Notes: generated by a model not told the origin, from the sequence alone. Positions 46,846 through 56,415 are shown, numbered from the stretch's first letter. The stretch is DNA of 64,000 nt from Xanthomonas translucens pv. cerealis (GCF_006838285.1 NZ_CP038228.1:3596001-3660000); one strand, 5' to 3'. Made by a program: numbers and translations.

Positions 46846-46933
46846 TGCTTGACTCCGGTGGATTCAGGTAACAAAGAGATTCGGGATTATCACATGCCGG
46901 CCGCGGCGCTCGGCGCCCGGCCGGGCGGCGCGA

Positions 46934-47368
46934 TCAGCGGCCCTTGACCAGCGGCAGATCGGCCTGCTGCCAGGCGGCGATGCCGCCGTCGAGCACGTAG
47001 ACCTGCTCGAAGCCGGCCTTCTTCAGCTGCTTGGCGGCGGCATCGGCGGTGCTGCCGGTGCGGCACACCAGCACCACCGGCGCGGCCTTGGCGTTGGCCA
47101 CCAGCTTGTGCTCGGGGCCGAACTGGCTCGGCGTGGCGTTGCGGCTACCGGCGATATGGCCTTTCTCGAAATCGGCCGCGGCCGACAGATCGACCAGCAC
47201 CGCGTTGCCGGCATTGATCAGCAGGGTCAGTTCGGCCGGGCGCAGGGTCTTGAAACCACGGAACAGGCGCGCGATTTCGGTGACGATCAGGGCGATGGTC
47301 AGGCCGACCAGGGCCAGGGCCAGCATCGGGTTGCGGCCGGCGAAGGCCAGCGGTTCTTCGAAGTTCAC
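46934..47368 (-). CDS. Membrane-anchored rhodanese (YibN-like)
   Basis: Protein of 144 residues: one N-terminal membrane helix (about 16-35) followed by a rhodanese domain with the active-site Cys in VCRTGSTADAAAKQL. The plan and the place upstream of secB-gpsA match E. coli YibN. A sulfurtransferase role is likely but the acceptor is unknown. The GTG at 47368 was preferred; an internal ATG 14 codons later is possible. Confidence 0.82.
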   Translation of the reverse strand: MNFEEPLAFAGRNPMLALALVGLTIALIVTEIARLFRGFKTLRPAELTLLINAGNAVLVDLSAAADFEKGHIAGSRNATPSQFGPEHKLVANAKAAPVVLVCRTGSTADAAAKQLKKAGFEQVYVLDGGIAAWQQADLPLVKGR

Positions 47369-47421
47369 AGGAATAAGGGGCTGGAAGCGGGCGCCGATTG
47401 TCGCACAGCTGGCGGGCGGCG

Positions 47422-47841
47422 CTACTGGCCGTTCCACAAGTCCGGCAGCCCGTCCAGCAGCCACCAGGTCTTGGCCTGCGCGTCCCAGCGCCAGCGCTCG
47501 CGGTAGCGCACGATGCGCTCGGCCTGGGTATTGCGGTTGATCACGCCCAGTTCGATGTCGCGCACCGCGTCGCCGTCGAGCACGCCGACCCGCCCGACCT
47601 TGTAGGAGGACACCTGCACCTGGCGGTAGCGCTCCAGTTGCAGATCGGTCAGCGGGTGCGCCTGCCGGTAGGGCGGGTCCACCGCTTCCCAGGCCGACTC
47701 GAACTCGCTCCAGCGGATCGCCGTGCCGTAGGCGGCCTGCAGGGCGTCGAGCTTGTTCTGCTGGCTGCGGCTGCCGGCCAGCGCGGTGCCGGCCAAACCC
47801 AGCGCCAGCAGCAGCACCAGGGCGCGAAACGTCGAGTGCAT
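47422..47841 (-). CDS. Conserved secreted protein, unknown
   Basis: Protein of 139 residues with a signal peptide ending near ALA|GS (residue 22). The mature part is mixed alpha/beta with many charged residues and ends WWLLDGLPDLWNGQ. No cysteines, metal or catalytic motifs were seen. It has the look of a lineage-conserved periplasmic protein. The start at 47841 begins the signal peptide. It lies 53 bp upstream of the rhodanese gene. Confidence 0.65.
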   Translation of the reverse strand: MHSTFRALVLLLALGLAGTALAGSRSQQNKLDALQAAYGTAIRWSEFESAWEAVDPPYRQAHPLTDLQLERYRQVQVSSYKVGRVGVLDGDAVRDIELGVINRNTQAERIVRYRERWRWDAQAKTWWLLDGLPDLWNGQ

Positions 47842-47878
47842 GGCGGGTTTCCGGATGGGCGCGAGCGGTGCGCGCATC

Positions 47879-48349
47879 CTACCCTCTCGCGATGGCGACG
47901 AAGCGGCCGCTCAGCGTCGCGGCGGCGGCGGCGGCGGCCGGCCCGACCTGGGCCTGAATGCCGATCCGGGCACGGCCGCGCTGGCGGAAGGTGCGCACGA
48001 ACGCGTTCCAGTCGGCTTCCGCGTCGGCGCCGGCCTGCGCATGCAGGTCGGCGTACAGGGGCGCCAGGTAGCGCACCTGGGTGTCGGCGACGTAAACGTC
48101 GGCCTGCAGGCCGGCACGGTGCAGTTCGCAATTGACCAGCGCCCAGCCGGCCAGTGTCATCACCGAGCCGAGGCTGCCGCCGAAGGCATTGCCCTTGTCG
48201 TTGAGATTGGCCGCCAGCGGCGCGACCACATGCAAGCGCTGTTCGGCATAGCCTTGCAGCGCGACCTGCAGCGCCGCCACCGGCGGCATCGCGTCGAACT
48301 GCCGCTGCAACTGCTGCAGGAACGCATCGAAAGGAAGATCCGCTGCCAT
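47879..48349 (-). CDS. YiiD-C-type hot-dog thioesterase
   Basis: Protein of 156 residues resembling the C-terminal thioesterase domain of E. coli YiiD: the segment LNDKGNAFGGSLGSVMTLAGWAL holds the hot-dog helix with Asn and Gly typical of the family, followed by VRYLAPLYADL. It probably hydrolyses an acyl-CoA or acyl-ACP; the substrate is unknown. It is divergent from hemD, 33 bp away. Confidence 0.78.
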   Translation of the reverse strand: MAADLPFDAFLQQLQRQFDAMPPVAALQVALQGYAEQRLHVVAPLAANLNDKGNAFGGSLGSVMTLAGWALVNCELHRAGLQADVYVADTQVRYLAPLYADLHAQAGADAEADWNAFVRTFRQRGRARIGIQAQVGPAAAAAAATLSGRFVAIARG

Positions 48350-48382
48350 GGTGCGATTGTGCTGCCGGTAGGGGCTCGCATA

Positions 48383-49168
48383 ATGCCTGGCATGAGCGCA
48401 CATGCAACCGCTGCCGCCGCGGCCTGGACCCTGATCTCGCTGCGCCCGCAGGGCGAGCACGCGCCGCTGCGGCGCGCGGCGGCGCGGGTCGGCGCGCGGC
48501 TGCTGGCGGTCTCGCCCTGGCGCCTGCAGGCCTGCGACGACGCCGCCACGCGCACCGCGCTGGCGCTGGCGCTGGCCGCGCCGCGGGTGATCTTCAGCAG
48601 TCCGGCGGCGGTGCACGCGGCCGCGGCGCTGCAACCGCTGGCCGCAGCGCCCGGGCAATGCTGGCTGGCGGTGGGCACCGGCACCGCGCGCGCGCTGCAA
48701 CGCCATGGCATCGCCGAGGTCGCGGTACCGGAACGGATGGACAGCGATGGGCTGCTGGCCTTGCCGCAGTTGGCCGCCAGAGATGGCGCCGTCGGCCTGG
48801 TCACCGCGCCCGGCGGGCGTGGCCTGATCGCCGCGCAGCTGCAGGCGCGCGGCACGCCACTGCAGCGCGCCGATGTCTACCGCCGGGTGCCGTTGCCGCT
48901 GTCCGCGGCGCGCATCGCCCGGCTGCGCGCCGCGGCGCCGGGCGTGCTGGCGCTGAGCAGCGGCGAGGCGCTGCGGCTGGTGCTGGACCAGCTGCCCGAG
49001 GACCTGCGCGCGGCCTGGCGCGCGCGGCCGCTGGTCGCCGCCAGCGCGCGGCTGGCCGCGCAGGCCGCCGATCTCGGCTTCGTCAACATCGCCCGTGCCG
49101 CCGGTCCGCTGCCACAGCAACTGGCCGCCGCCGCCGCGGCGATCGTAACGCGCTCGCCACTTCGCTGA
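48383..49168 (+). CDS. hemD: Uroporphyrinogen-III synthase HemD
   Basis: Cyclises hydroxymethylbilane to uroporphyrinogen III in heme synthesis. The 261-residue protein has the two-lobed HemD plan, with the motifs VIFSSPAAVHAA, AVGTGTARAL and GVLALSSGEALRLVL. HemD sequences are very variable; the call is firmed up by hemX and hemY directly downstream. The ATG at 48383 has AGGGG upstream. hemC is not adjacent in this window. Confidence 0.82.
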   Translation: MPGMSAHATAAAAAWTLISLRPQGEHAPLRRAAARVGARLLAVSPWRLQACDDAATRTALALALAAPRVIFSSPAAVHAAAALQPLAAAPGQCWLAVGTGTARALQRHGIAEVAVPERMDSDGLLALPQLAARDGAVGLVTAPGGRGLIAAQLQARGTPLQRADVYRRVPLPLSAARIARLRAAAPGVLALSSGEALRLVLDQLPEDLRAAWRARPLVAASARLAAQAADLGFVNIARAAGPLPQQLAAAAAAIVTRSPLR

Positions 49169-49285
49169 ACGCGCGCCGACCCCCGGCTTGCGGGTACGGT
49201 GCCGCTCACGCCATGCTCCTGCGTGCCGACGTCCGGCCGTCGCCATCGTCGCGACGGGACGCAGGCGATAAGGATGCCCCCGCCG

Positions 49286-50263
49286 ATGACCGAAATCTCG
49301 TCCACGCCTCGCCGTTCCACGCGCTGGATCTGGCTGCTGCTGTTGCTGGCCATGCTGGCGGCGCTCGCGCTGGCCGGCTGGCGCGGCTGGGAGTGGTGGC
49401 AGGCGCGCAATGCGCGCGCGCTGGCCGAACAATCCGAGACCCAGCTGCAGTTGCAGGCCCTGCAACAGAATCTGGAAACGCTGCGCCGCGACCAGCGCGC
49501 CACCGTGCAGCGGGTGCAGGACGCGGCCAGCACCAACCGCGTGCTGCGCGACGAGATGCTCGGCCTGAGCCAGCGCAGCGCGCTGCTCGAAGACAACGTC
49601 GCCAAGCTCGCCGACTCCAACCGCCACGGCGCGCAGGCGCTGCGCCTGGACGAGGTGGAGCTACTGTTGAGCCAGGGTCGGCAGCGTCTGGACGTGGCCG
49701 GCGATGCGCAGGGCGCCCGCCGCGCCTATGCGCTGGCCAGCGGCGTGCTGGAAGGCGTGGACGATCCGCGCTATCTCAACCTGCGCCAGGTGCTGCTGCA
49801 GGAACGTACCGCGCTGGACGCGCTCGGCGAGGGGCCGCAGGCGCGGCTGTCGGCGCAGCTGGACGCCTTCGCCGCCAGCCTGGAGGCATTGCCCACGCAA
49901 CTGCCCGAGCCTACGCAACTGCCGCTGTGGCAACGGCTGCTGTCGCCGCTGGTCAAGATCCGCCCCGCCCAGGGCGGCGTGCTGGTCGCGCGTTCGGAGC
50001 GGGTCGCCGCGCGCGACGCGCTGCAACTGGAGCTAAGCCTGGCGCGCGCCGCGCTGGAACGTGGCGACGCGCGCGGCTACCGCGGCGCGCTGACCCGTGC
50101 CGGCACCTGGCTGCAACGCCTGTGGCCGGATTCGGCGCCGCTGCGCGAACGCCGCGCCACGCTGCAAACCCTGCGCAACGCCGCCCTGCGCCCAGCCGTC
50201 CCCGAGCTGGGCACCACCCTGCAGCAGTTGCGCCACATGCGCGACGCAAGGAGCCAACCATGA
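49286..50263 (+). CDS. hemX: HemX-like membrane protein
   Basis: Protein of 325 residues with one N-terminal membrane helix (about 14-35) followed by a long coiled coil (QLQLQALQQNLETLRRDQRA) and an alpha-helical periplasmic domain. This is the HemX plan of hemDXY operons; the old annotation as a uroporphyrin-III methyltransferase is not supported by any SAM motif. Its stop overlaps the hemY ATG. An upstream in-frame ATG at 49274 adds four residues but leaves no room for a ribosome-binding site. Confidence 0.85.
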   Translation: MTEISSTPRRSTRWIWLLLLLAMLAALALAGWRGWEWWQARNARALAEQSETQLQLQALQQNLETLRRDQRATVQRVQDAASTNRVLRDEMLGLSQRSALLEDNVAKLADSNRHGAQALRLDEVELLLSQGRQRLDVAGDAQGARRAYALASGVLEGVDDPRYLNLRQVLLQERTALDALGEGPQARLSAQLDAFAASLEALPTQLPEPTQLPLWQRLLSPLVKIRPAQGGVLVARSERVAARDALQLELSLARAALERGDARGYRGALTRAGTWLQRLWPDSAPLRERRATLQTLRNAALRPAVPELGTTLQQLRHMRDARSQP

Positions 50264-51528
50264 AATCCCTCCGTTCCCTGATCGTGTTGCTGGTGGTGAT
50301 CGCCCTGGGCGTGATCGGCGCGCAGTGGCTGGCGCAGGACAAGCTGGGCAACCTGGGCGAAGTGATCGTGCGCGCCGGCGGCAACGATTACATCTCGCCG
50401 CTGCCGCAGGCGGTGCTGCTGCTGGTGATCGCCTTCCTGGTGCTGTTGCTGCTGTGGAACCTGCTCAGCTTCCCGTTCCGCGCCTGGGGCCGGCATCGCC
50501 GCAAGCAGTCGCGCGCGCGCCTGATCGAAGGCCTGACCGCATTGCACAACGGCCAGTGGGCGCGCGCCGAGAAACAGCTCAATGCCGCTGCGGAAGATCC
50601 CGAAGTCAGCGCCATCGCCCTGGTCGCAGCAGTGCGCGTGGCCGATGCGCGCGCCGACGCGGAGGCGGCCAATCGCTATCTGCAGCGCCTGGGCGAACGC
50701 GACGCCGGCGCGCACGCGCTGCTGCAGGGCGAACGTCTGCTGGCCCAGCAACGTCCGGTCGATGCGATCAATGCGCTGGACGTTGCCGCGGCGCAGCCGT
50801 TGCCGCCGCGCGGGTTGCTGCTGCGCACCGAGGCGCTGACCAGCATCGGCCGTGCCGGCGAGGCCTACGGCCAGCTCGGGGCGATCCGCCAGCAGCAGGC
50901 CTTGCCGCTGGAGGCGGTCGGCCTGCTGGAATCGCGCCTGGCCGCCGCGGCGCTGCAACAGGCGGACGATGCCAACGCGCTGGCCGAACGCTGGGAAAGC
51001 CTGCCCAAGTCGCTGCGCAGCGAACCGGCCGTGGTCGAGGCCTACGCGGTCCGCGCCGCCGCCCTGCACTGGGACGACGCGGCGCTGCGCAGCGTGGAAC
51101 AGGCGCTGGACACGCGTTGGGACGAAGGCCTGGCAGCGCTGTACGGCCGCCTGCCGGTGGAAAAATACGATTCGCGCCGCGCCAGCGCGCAGCGCTGGCT
51201 GCAGAGCCATCCGGACAGCCCCGGGCTGCTGCTGACCCTGGCGCGCCTGGCGCATCAGCAACAGCAGTGGCCGCAGTCGGAGGAGTTCCTGCACCGCGCG
51301 TTGGCGCTGGGCGCCGGCACCGAGGCCTGGGAGGCGTTCGGCGATGGCTATGCCGAGGCCGGCGACCCGGTTCTGGCGCACCGCTGCTACGCCAACGCGC
51401 TGCGCGTGCAACGCGGCGAACTGGCCCAGCCGCTGCCGGCGGCCAGCGCGCCGGTGGTGCCGATCGATCCGGATCCGGGCAGCGCCGAGCGCCGCGACGA
51501 GCACGGTTTCCCACGCCCGCTGGAATGA
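50260..51528 (+). CDS. hemY: HemY-like TPR membrane protein of the heme operon
   Basis: Protein of 422 residues with two N-terminal membrane helices (about 5-25 and 48-72) and a long TPR-rich domain. It is the gammaproteobacterial HemY, unrelated to the Bacillus protoporphyrinogen oxidase of the same name; a scaffolding role for late heme enzymes is likely. AAGGAG lies 7 bases before the ATG, which overlaps the hemX stop. Confidence 0.87.
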   Translation: MKSLRSLIVLLVVIALGVIGAQWLAQDKLGNLGEVIVRAGGNDYISPLPQAVLLLVIAFLVLLLLWNLLSFPFRAWGRHRRKQSRARLIEGLTALHNGQWARAEKQLNAAAEDPEVSAIALVAAVRVADARADAEAANRYLQRLGERDAGAHALLQGERLLAQQRPVDAINALDVAAAQPLPPRGLLLRTEALTSIGRAGEAYGQLGAIRQQQALPLEAVGLLESRLAAAALQQADDANALAERWESLPKSLRSEPAVVEAYAVRAAALHWDDAALRSVEQALDTRWDEGLAALYGRLPVEKYDSRRASAQRWLQSHPDSPGLLLTLARLAHQQQQWPQSEEFLHRALALGAGTEAWEAFGDGYAEAGDPVLAHRCYANALRVQRGELAQPLPAASAPVVPIDPDPGSAERRDEHGFPRPLE

Positions 51529-51565
51529 GCGCGGCGGCACCAGCAATGCCGCGCTGTTGACCGCG

Positions 51566-51593
51566 GCCGGTGCCGGCTGCAGCCGGCACCGGC
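51566..51593. terminator. Palindromic hairpin after hemY
   Basis: A 28-bp perfect palindrome with half GCCGGTGCCGGCTG, 38 bp after the hemY stop and between converging genes. No T-run follows, so it may act as a Rho-assisted or mRNA-stabilising hairpin for both strands. Confidence 0.5.
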
Positions 51594-51645
51594 TTCCTCG
51601 TGTAAGGATTGTGCGGCCAGCGCTTGGCCGGTCGAACCGACCGGC

Positions 51646-52046
51646 TCAGCGCCGTAACGCCGGCAGGCGCGCCAGAATGTGGGCGCCACGCCCTTGTAGC
51701 GCGCATAGCGCTCGTCCATGCGCCACGGCACCAGGATGCGCGCGCCGAGCAGGCTGACGACCAGCATGACCAGGAACAGCCCCAGGCCCAGCCAGACCCC
51801 GGCCTCGCCGCCGATGGCGGACCCCAGCAACGGTCCGGCCACGAACGCACCAGCCGTGAGCAGGATGAAGCGGTTGCGCCGGCGCCGAGGCGCCGCGCAC
51901 ATGCCGAGCACGTGGCTGCTGCGCTTGCACGCAATCAACGCCGCGATCGCGTAGATCACAACGCTCACCAGGATCAGCACGTACCAGCCCGGCGCATGCC
52001 AGTAGAACGTGCGCTTGTTCAGTTCGTCGTTGCGCAGCGCCACCAC
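51646..52046 (-). CDS. Membrane protein, unknown, with probable C-terminal frameshift
   Basis: The protein starts VALRNDELNKRTFYWHAPGW (GTG at 52046 or 52043) and has three membrane helices (about 19-40, 60-80, 83-105). After YKGVAPTF the frame as read runs 87 codons past the natural-looking end, antisense into hemY, stopping at 51387. In the neighbouring frame the sequence reads LARLPALRR and stops at 51646, which would be a clean end. One missing base near 51675 explains this. The coordinates given assume the frameshifted version; function unknown. Confidence 0.6.
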
Positions 52047-52089
52047 CCTGCACGCGCGCGGCCCGAGGCGCCAGGCGCGCGGGCCTCAC

Positions 52090-53370
52090 TCAGCGCTCGA
52101 CGATCGCCACCACGCCCATGCCGCCGGCGGTGCAGATCGAGATCAGCGCACGCCCGCCGCCGCGTTCGACCAGCTGCTTGGCCACCGTGGCGACGATGCG
52201 CGCGCCGGTCGCGGCGAACGGATGGCCGGTGGCCAGCGAGGACCCCAACGGATTGATCTTGGCCGGGTCGATCTGCCCCAGCGGCGCCTCCAGGCCCAGC
52301 CGGGCGCGGCAGTAGTCCTCGCTCTCCCAGGCGCGCAGCGTGCACAGCACTTGCGCGGCGAAGGCCTCGTGGATCTCGTAGATGTCGAAGTCCTGCAGGC
52401 TCAGGCCGTGGCGCTTGAGCATGTCCGGCACGGCGATGGTCGGCGCCATCAGCAGGCCTTCGCCGTGCACGAAGTCCACCGCGGCGACCTGGGCGTCGCG
52501 CAGGTAGGCCATCGGCACATGGCCGTGCGCCTGCGCCCATTGCTCCGAGGCCAGCAGCACCGCCGCGGCACCGTCGGTCAGCGGGGTGGAATTGGCGGCA
52601 GTCAGGGTGCCGCGGCCGCTGACCTTGTCGAACGCCGGCTTCAGCGTAGCCAGCTTCTCCAGCGAAGTGTCGGCGCGCAGGATGTTGTCGCGCTCCACGC
52701 CGCGGAACGGCGCGATCAGGTCGGCGAAGAAGCCGCGCTCGTAGGCGGCGGCCAGCTTGTGGTGCGAGGACACCGCCCAGGCGTCCTGCGAATCGCGCGC
52801 GATGTTCCACTGCTTGGCCATGTCCTCGCAGTGGTCGCCCATGCTCTTGCCGGTGCGCGGCTCGGCCACGCCGGGAAACTCCGGCTTGAGTTCGGCGAAC
52901 TTGAAGCTGCGGGTCAGCGCGCGGATCTTGTCGCCGGTGGTCTTGGCGCGGTTGGCGGCCAGCAGCCGCGCGCGCAGCTTCTTGCCATACACGATCGGCA
53001 CTTCCGAGGTGGTGTCCGAACCGCCGCCGATGCCCGATTCGATCTGCCCCAGCGCGATCTTGTTGGCCACGGTGATGATGCTGTCCAGGCTGGTGCCGCA
53101 GGCCCGCTGCAGGGTGATGCCCGGGGTCAACGGCGACAGCCCCGACGACAGCGCGGCCTCGCGGCCCAGGTTCCAGTCGCTGGAGTGCTTGATCACCGCC
53201 CCCATCGCCACCTCGCCCAGCTGCTGGCCGTGCAGGCCGTAGCGCTCGACCAGAGCGCCCAGCGTGCGCACCGACATGCCGAGGTTCCCGACATCCGCAT
53301 ACGCCGTGTTCTGCCGGCAAAACGGAATGCGAACGCCGCCGAGAATGGCGACGGGGCGGGCTACTGGCAT
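52090..53370 (-). CDS. Acetyl-CoA acetyltransferase / thiolase (FadI-like)
   Basis: Thiolase of 426 residues that cleaves or forms 3-ketoacyl-CoA. It has the nucleophile Cys91 in QRACGTS, the His of EIHEAFA, GHPFAATGAR and the second catalytic Cys in CTAGGMG. The length and the insertion GKKLRARLLAANRAKTTGDK are FadI-like (anaerobic-type beta-oxidation), but a biosynthetic thiolase role cannot be excluded; no fadJ-like partner is next to it. Confidence 0.88.
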   Translation of the reverse strand: MPVARPVAILGGVRIPFCRQNTAYADVGNLGMSVRTLGALVERYGLHGQQLGEVAMGAVIKHSSDWNLGREAALSSGLSPLTPGITLQRACGTSLDSIITVANKIALGQIESGIGGGSDTTSEVPIVYGKKLRARLLAANRAKTTGDKIRALTRSFKFAELKPEFPGVAEPRTGKSMGDHCEDMAKQWNIARDSQDAWAVSSHHKLAAAYERGFFADLIAPFRGVERDNILRADTSLEKLATLKPAFDKVSGRGTLTAANSTPLTDGAAAVLLASEQWAQAHGHVPMAYLRDAQVAAVDFVHGEGLLMAPTIAVPDMLKRHGLSLQDFDIYEIHEAFAAQVLCTLRAWESEDYCRARLGLEAPLGQIDPAKINPLGSSLATGHPFAATGARIVATVAKQLVERGGGRALISICTAGGMGVVAIVER

Positions 53371-53472
53371 GGGATTACCTCGCGCGAGGGGTCGGGGACA
53401 TGACCTGCACGTTAGCGCAGGCATAATGAAGCGAGTGTAGCTTTGCGCCCGCGACGGGCCAACCGCCAAGCC

Positions 53473-54360
53473 ATGAGCCAAGCCATTGCCAGCATGAATG
53501 CCCGCGGCGTGATCGCCCTGGAACTGTCCGCCGGGCTCGCCCCGGCCCACGCGGCGCTGCCGCACGCCCTGGCCGCAGAACTGGCCGAGAAGGTCGGCCG
53601 CGACCTGGCGCAACTGGTGCCGGCGGTCCGCACGCTGGAACTGAGCCTGGCCGGCGCGCATTTCGACCCCGCCGAGGTACTGCGCCCTGGCTGGCCGATG
53701 CACCGGCGCCTGGACGAGCTGCGCGCACGCGCGCCCGGCCGCGACGCCGGCCCGCGCCTGCTGGCGTTCGGCGCCGATGCCGACGGCACCGTGCCGCCGC
53801 CGTTCCAGGCCGACGCCGCGCTGCTCGGCGGCGCGCTGCGGGTGGTGCCGTTCCTGCTCAGCGGGCCGGCCGAGACGCTGCAACCGGTCGCCGAGGCGCT
53901 GGAAGACGTGCTGCTGGCGCAAGGCATGGCGCAGCCGGACACCGCGCTGCTGGCGCAGCAGGCGTTCGGCGCGCAGATCGAACACGCGCGCTATCTGACG
54001 GTCAACGACCTGGCCGCGATGATGTCGATGCAATACGACAACCAGGGCCTGGCGCCGCTGTGGCCGCTGATCGAGACCGCGCTGCTGGCGCCGGACCAGG
54101 AAGAATGGCTGGCCAGCCCGCCCGAACCGCTGCTGCGCTACCGCGGCGGCGAAGTGCGCATGGCCTTGTTCGACCCGGCCAGCTGGTGCGCGCACTACGC
54201 CCACGACCGGCAGGACTGCGAGCGCCTGCAGCGGGTCTACGAACACTATCTGGCCCGGCAGCGGCAACTGGCCGCGGTGCTGGAAGCGCACGGCATGCCG
54301 GTGCTGTACGTGCATTGCGAGGCCGGGCAGGACGCGAGGCAAGCGTTGCTGGCGGCGTGA
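53473..54360 (+). CDS. Conserved hypothetical protein
   Basis: Cytoplasmic protein of 295 residues, Ala/Leu-rich, with no signal peptide or membrane helix. Notable segments are GADADGTVPPPFQADAALLGG, MMSMQYDNQGLAPLWPLIE and the C-terminal VLYVHCEAGQDAR. No known motif or fold was recognised. It stands alone between the divergent thiolase gene and the converging G6PD gene. Confidence 0.7.
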   Translation: MSQAIASMNARGVIALELSAGLAPAHAALPHALAAELAEKVGRDLAQLVPAVRTLELSLAGAHFDPAEVLRPGWPMHRRLDELRARAPGRDAGPRLLAFGADADGTVPPPFQADAALLGGALRVVPFLLSGPAETLQPVAEALEDVLLAQGMAQPDTALLAQQAFGAQIEHARYLTVNDLAAMMSMQYDNQGLAPLWPLIETALLAPDQEEWLASPPEPLLRYRGGEVRMALFDPASWCAHYAHDRQDCERLQRVYEHYLARQRQLAAVLEAHGMPVLYVHCEAGQDARQALLAA

Positions 54361-54491
54361 TGCGGGCTTGGTCGCGGGGTTGGCACGAGGCGCCGCTGGC
54401 TGGCAACTGAACTTGCAGCGATCCGGCTGCAGTGCACGGCGATCAGGAGCTTCGGCGTGGACGCTGTGCGGCGCCATCGGGGCGATCGCTT

Positions 54492-54513
54492 GATGAGGGA
54501 CTTCAGTCCCGAC
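54492..54513. repeat. REP palindrome, type 2
   Basis: GATGAGGGACTTCAGTCCCG then AC, matching the type-2 REP cores at 11401-11423 and 22991-23013. Confidence 0.75.
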
Positions 54514-54576
54514 TGCAGCCAGCACTGATCGCGGCGGATGGCCCGAGGCCACCCGCGTTGTTCGGCGCATCGCCGG

Positions 54577-56415
54577 TCAGCGCTTCGCCCCGGCGCGCCT
54601 GGTCGCGGTCGCCGGCGACTTCTTCGCCACCGGCTTGCTCGCTTTCGCGGAACTCGACGTGGCTGCCTTCCTGGGTGCGGCCGCCTTCTTGCCCGCTGCC
54701 TTCTTCGCCGATGCGACCGCTTTGCTCGGCAAAGCGGCCTGGCTGGACTTGCCGGCGGCGGCCGCCTTGGCCTTGGAAGCGGCAGGCCTGGCCTTGGACA
54801 CGGCAGGCTTGGCCGCCGCCGAACGCTTCGCCGGCGCGGCGGGCTTGGCGTCGGCACTGCCTTCCGCTGGGCGCCGCGGCGGCGGGCGGCGGCCGGCGGT
54901 CAGAGTGCGCCAGCTGTGGCCGCCGTTGAGCGCGAGCAGTGCGTCTGCGGCGGCCGGGCCGGCGCTGCCGGCCGGGTATTGCGCCACTTCGTCGGCCGAG
55001 GCCTGCCAGGCATCCAGGATCGGCTGCACGATGCGCCAGGCGGCTTCGACCATCGTCGCGTCCTGGAACAGACCGGCCTCGCCATGCATGCAGTCCTGCA
55101 GCAAGCGCTCGTAGCCGACCGAGTATTCCTTCGGGAACCAGTCGCGGTAGCGGAAGTCCATGCGAACCGGCGCCAGGCTGACCCGCGCGCCCGGGCGCTT
55201 GACGTCGAACTGCAGCGAGATGCCTTCGTCGGGCTGGATGTGCAGCACCAGCCAGTCGGGACCGTAGCCGCCGATCTCGGCGCTGCGCAGCGGCGCCAGC
55301 GGCGCCGGCTTGAAGCGGATCGCGATCTCGGTGGTGCGCTCGCGCAGGCGCTTGCCGGTGCGCAAGTAGAACGGCACGCCGGCCCAGCGCCAGGTATCCA
55401 CCTGCAGCTTCATCGCCACATAGGTCTCGGTGTTGGAATCGGCCGGCACCGTGTCTTCCTCGCGGTAGCCGGGCACCGCGTTGCGCCCGATCGCGCCGGC
55501 CGCGTACTGGCCGCGCACCACATCGGACGCGGCCAGCGGCCGCACCGCCTCGATCACCTCGGCGCGCCGGCGCAGCATCGAGGCCGGAGTGAACGCCGCC
55601 GGCGGTTCCATCGCGATCATCGCCAGCAACTGGAACAGGTGGTTGGGCACCATGTCGCGCAGGCAACCGGTGGGATCGTAGAACCCGCCGCGCCCTTCCA
55701 CGCCGATGGTCTCGGCGGCGGTGATCTGCACGTGGTCGATGCGGTCGCGGTTCCACACCGGCTCGAACAGGCCATTGGCGAAACGGAAGGCGAGGATGTT
55801 CTGCACCGTTTCCTTGCCCAGGAAGTGGTCGATGCGGAACACCTGGTCCTCGTCGAGCACGCGGCCGACGATGGCGTTGAGCTCCTTGGCGCTGCGCAGG
55901 TCGTGACCGAACGGCTTCTCCACGATCACCCGGCGCCAGCCGCCGCCGGCACGTTGCTTGACCAGTCCGGCCGCGCCCAGCTGCTCGATCGCCGGGGCGA
56001 AGAAGCGCGCCGCGGTGGCCAGGTAGAACAGCACGTTGCCGCAGGTCTGGTACTGCGCGCCGTATTTTTCGATCACCTCGCCCAGCGCGCGATAGGTCGC
56101 CGCATCGGCGAAATCGCCGCGCAGGTAGTGCAGGCGCGTGCGCAGCCAGGTCCACACGTCTTCGTCCAGGCCGTCGGCCTTGAACTCGGCGTCGCGGTCG
56201 GCCATCAGCCCGTGCAGTGCGTTGCCGAGCATGCGCCGCCAGCTGTTCTCGCTGATGTCGCCGTGGTCAACGCCGATCACCGCGAACTGTTCGGGCAACG
56301 CGCCGCTGCGGCGCAGGTTGTACAGCGCCGGCAGCACCAGGCGCCGGGTCAGGTCGCCGCGTGCGCCGAAGACCACGATCAGGCAGGGTGGGGTGGTTTG
56401 CGTCGCATCGCTCAT
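54577..56415 (-). CDS. zwf: Glucose-6-phosphate dehydrogenase with H1-like C-terminal tail
   Basis: First enzyme of the oxidative pentose phosphate and Entner-Doudoroff routes. The 612-residue protein has a complete core of about 509 residues: the NADP motif GARGDLTRR, VIVEKPFGHD, and the active site RIDHFLGKE. Unusually, about 103 further residues follow, made of Ala, Lys, Ser and Pro with KKAAGKKAA-like runs, resembling the H1-like protein at 1276-1935. Core length alone equals normal Zwf. Its ATG overlaps the stop of the GH15 gene upstream (4 bp). Confidence 0.93.
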   Translation of the reverse strand: MSDATQTTPPCLIVVFGARGDLTRRLVLPALYNLRRSGALPEQFAVIGVDHGDISENSWRRMLGNALHGLMADRDAEFKADGLDEDVWTWLRTRLHYLRGDFADAATYRALGEVIEKYGAQYQTCGNVLFYLATAARFFAPAIEQLGAAGLVKQRAGGGWRRVIVEKPFGHDLRSAKELNAIVGRVLDEDQVFRIDHFLGKETVQNILAFRFANGLFEPVWNRDRIDHVQITAAETIGVEGRGGFYDPTGCLRDMVPNHLFQLLAMIAMEPPAAFTPASMLRRRAEVIEAVRPLAASDVVRGQYAAGAIGRNAVPGYREEDTVPADSNTETYVAMKLQVDTWRWAGVPFYLRTGKRLRERTTEIAIRFKPAPLAPLRSAEIGGYGPDWLVLHIQPDEGISLQFDVKRPGARVSLAPVRMDFRYRDWFPKEYSVGYERLLQDCMHGEAGLFQDATMVEAAWRIVQPILDAWQASADEVAQYPAGSAGPAAADALLALNGGHSWRTLTAGRRPPPRRPAEGSADAKPAAPAKRSAAAKPAVSKARPAASKAKAAAAGKSSQAALPSKAVASAKKAAGKKAAAPRKAATSSSAKASKPVAKKSPATATRRAGAKR

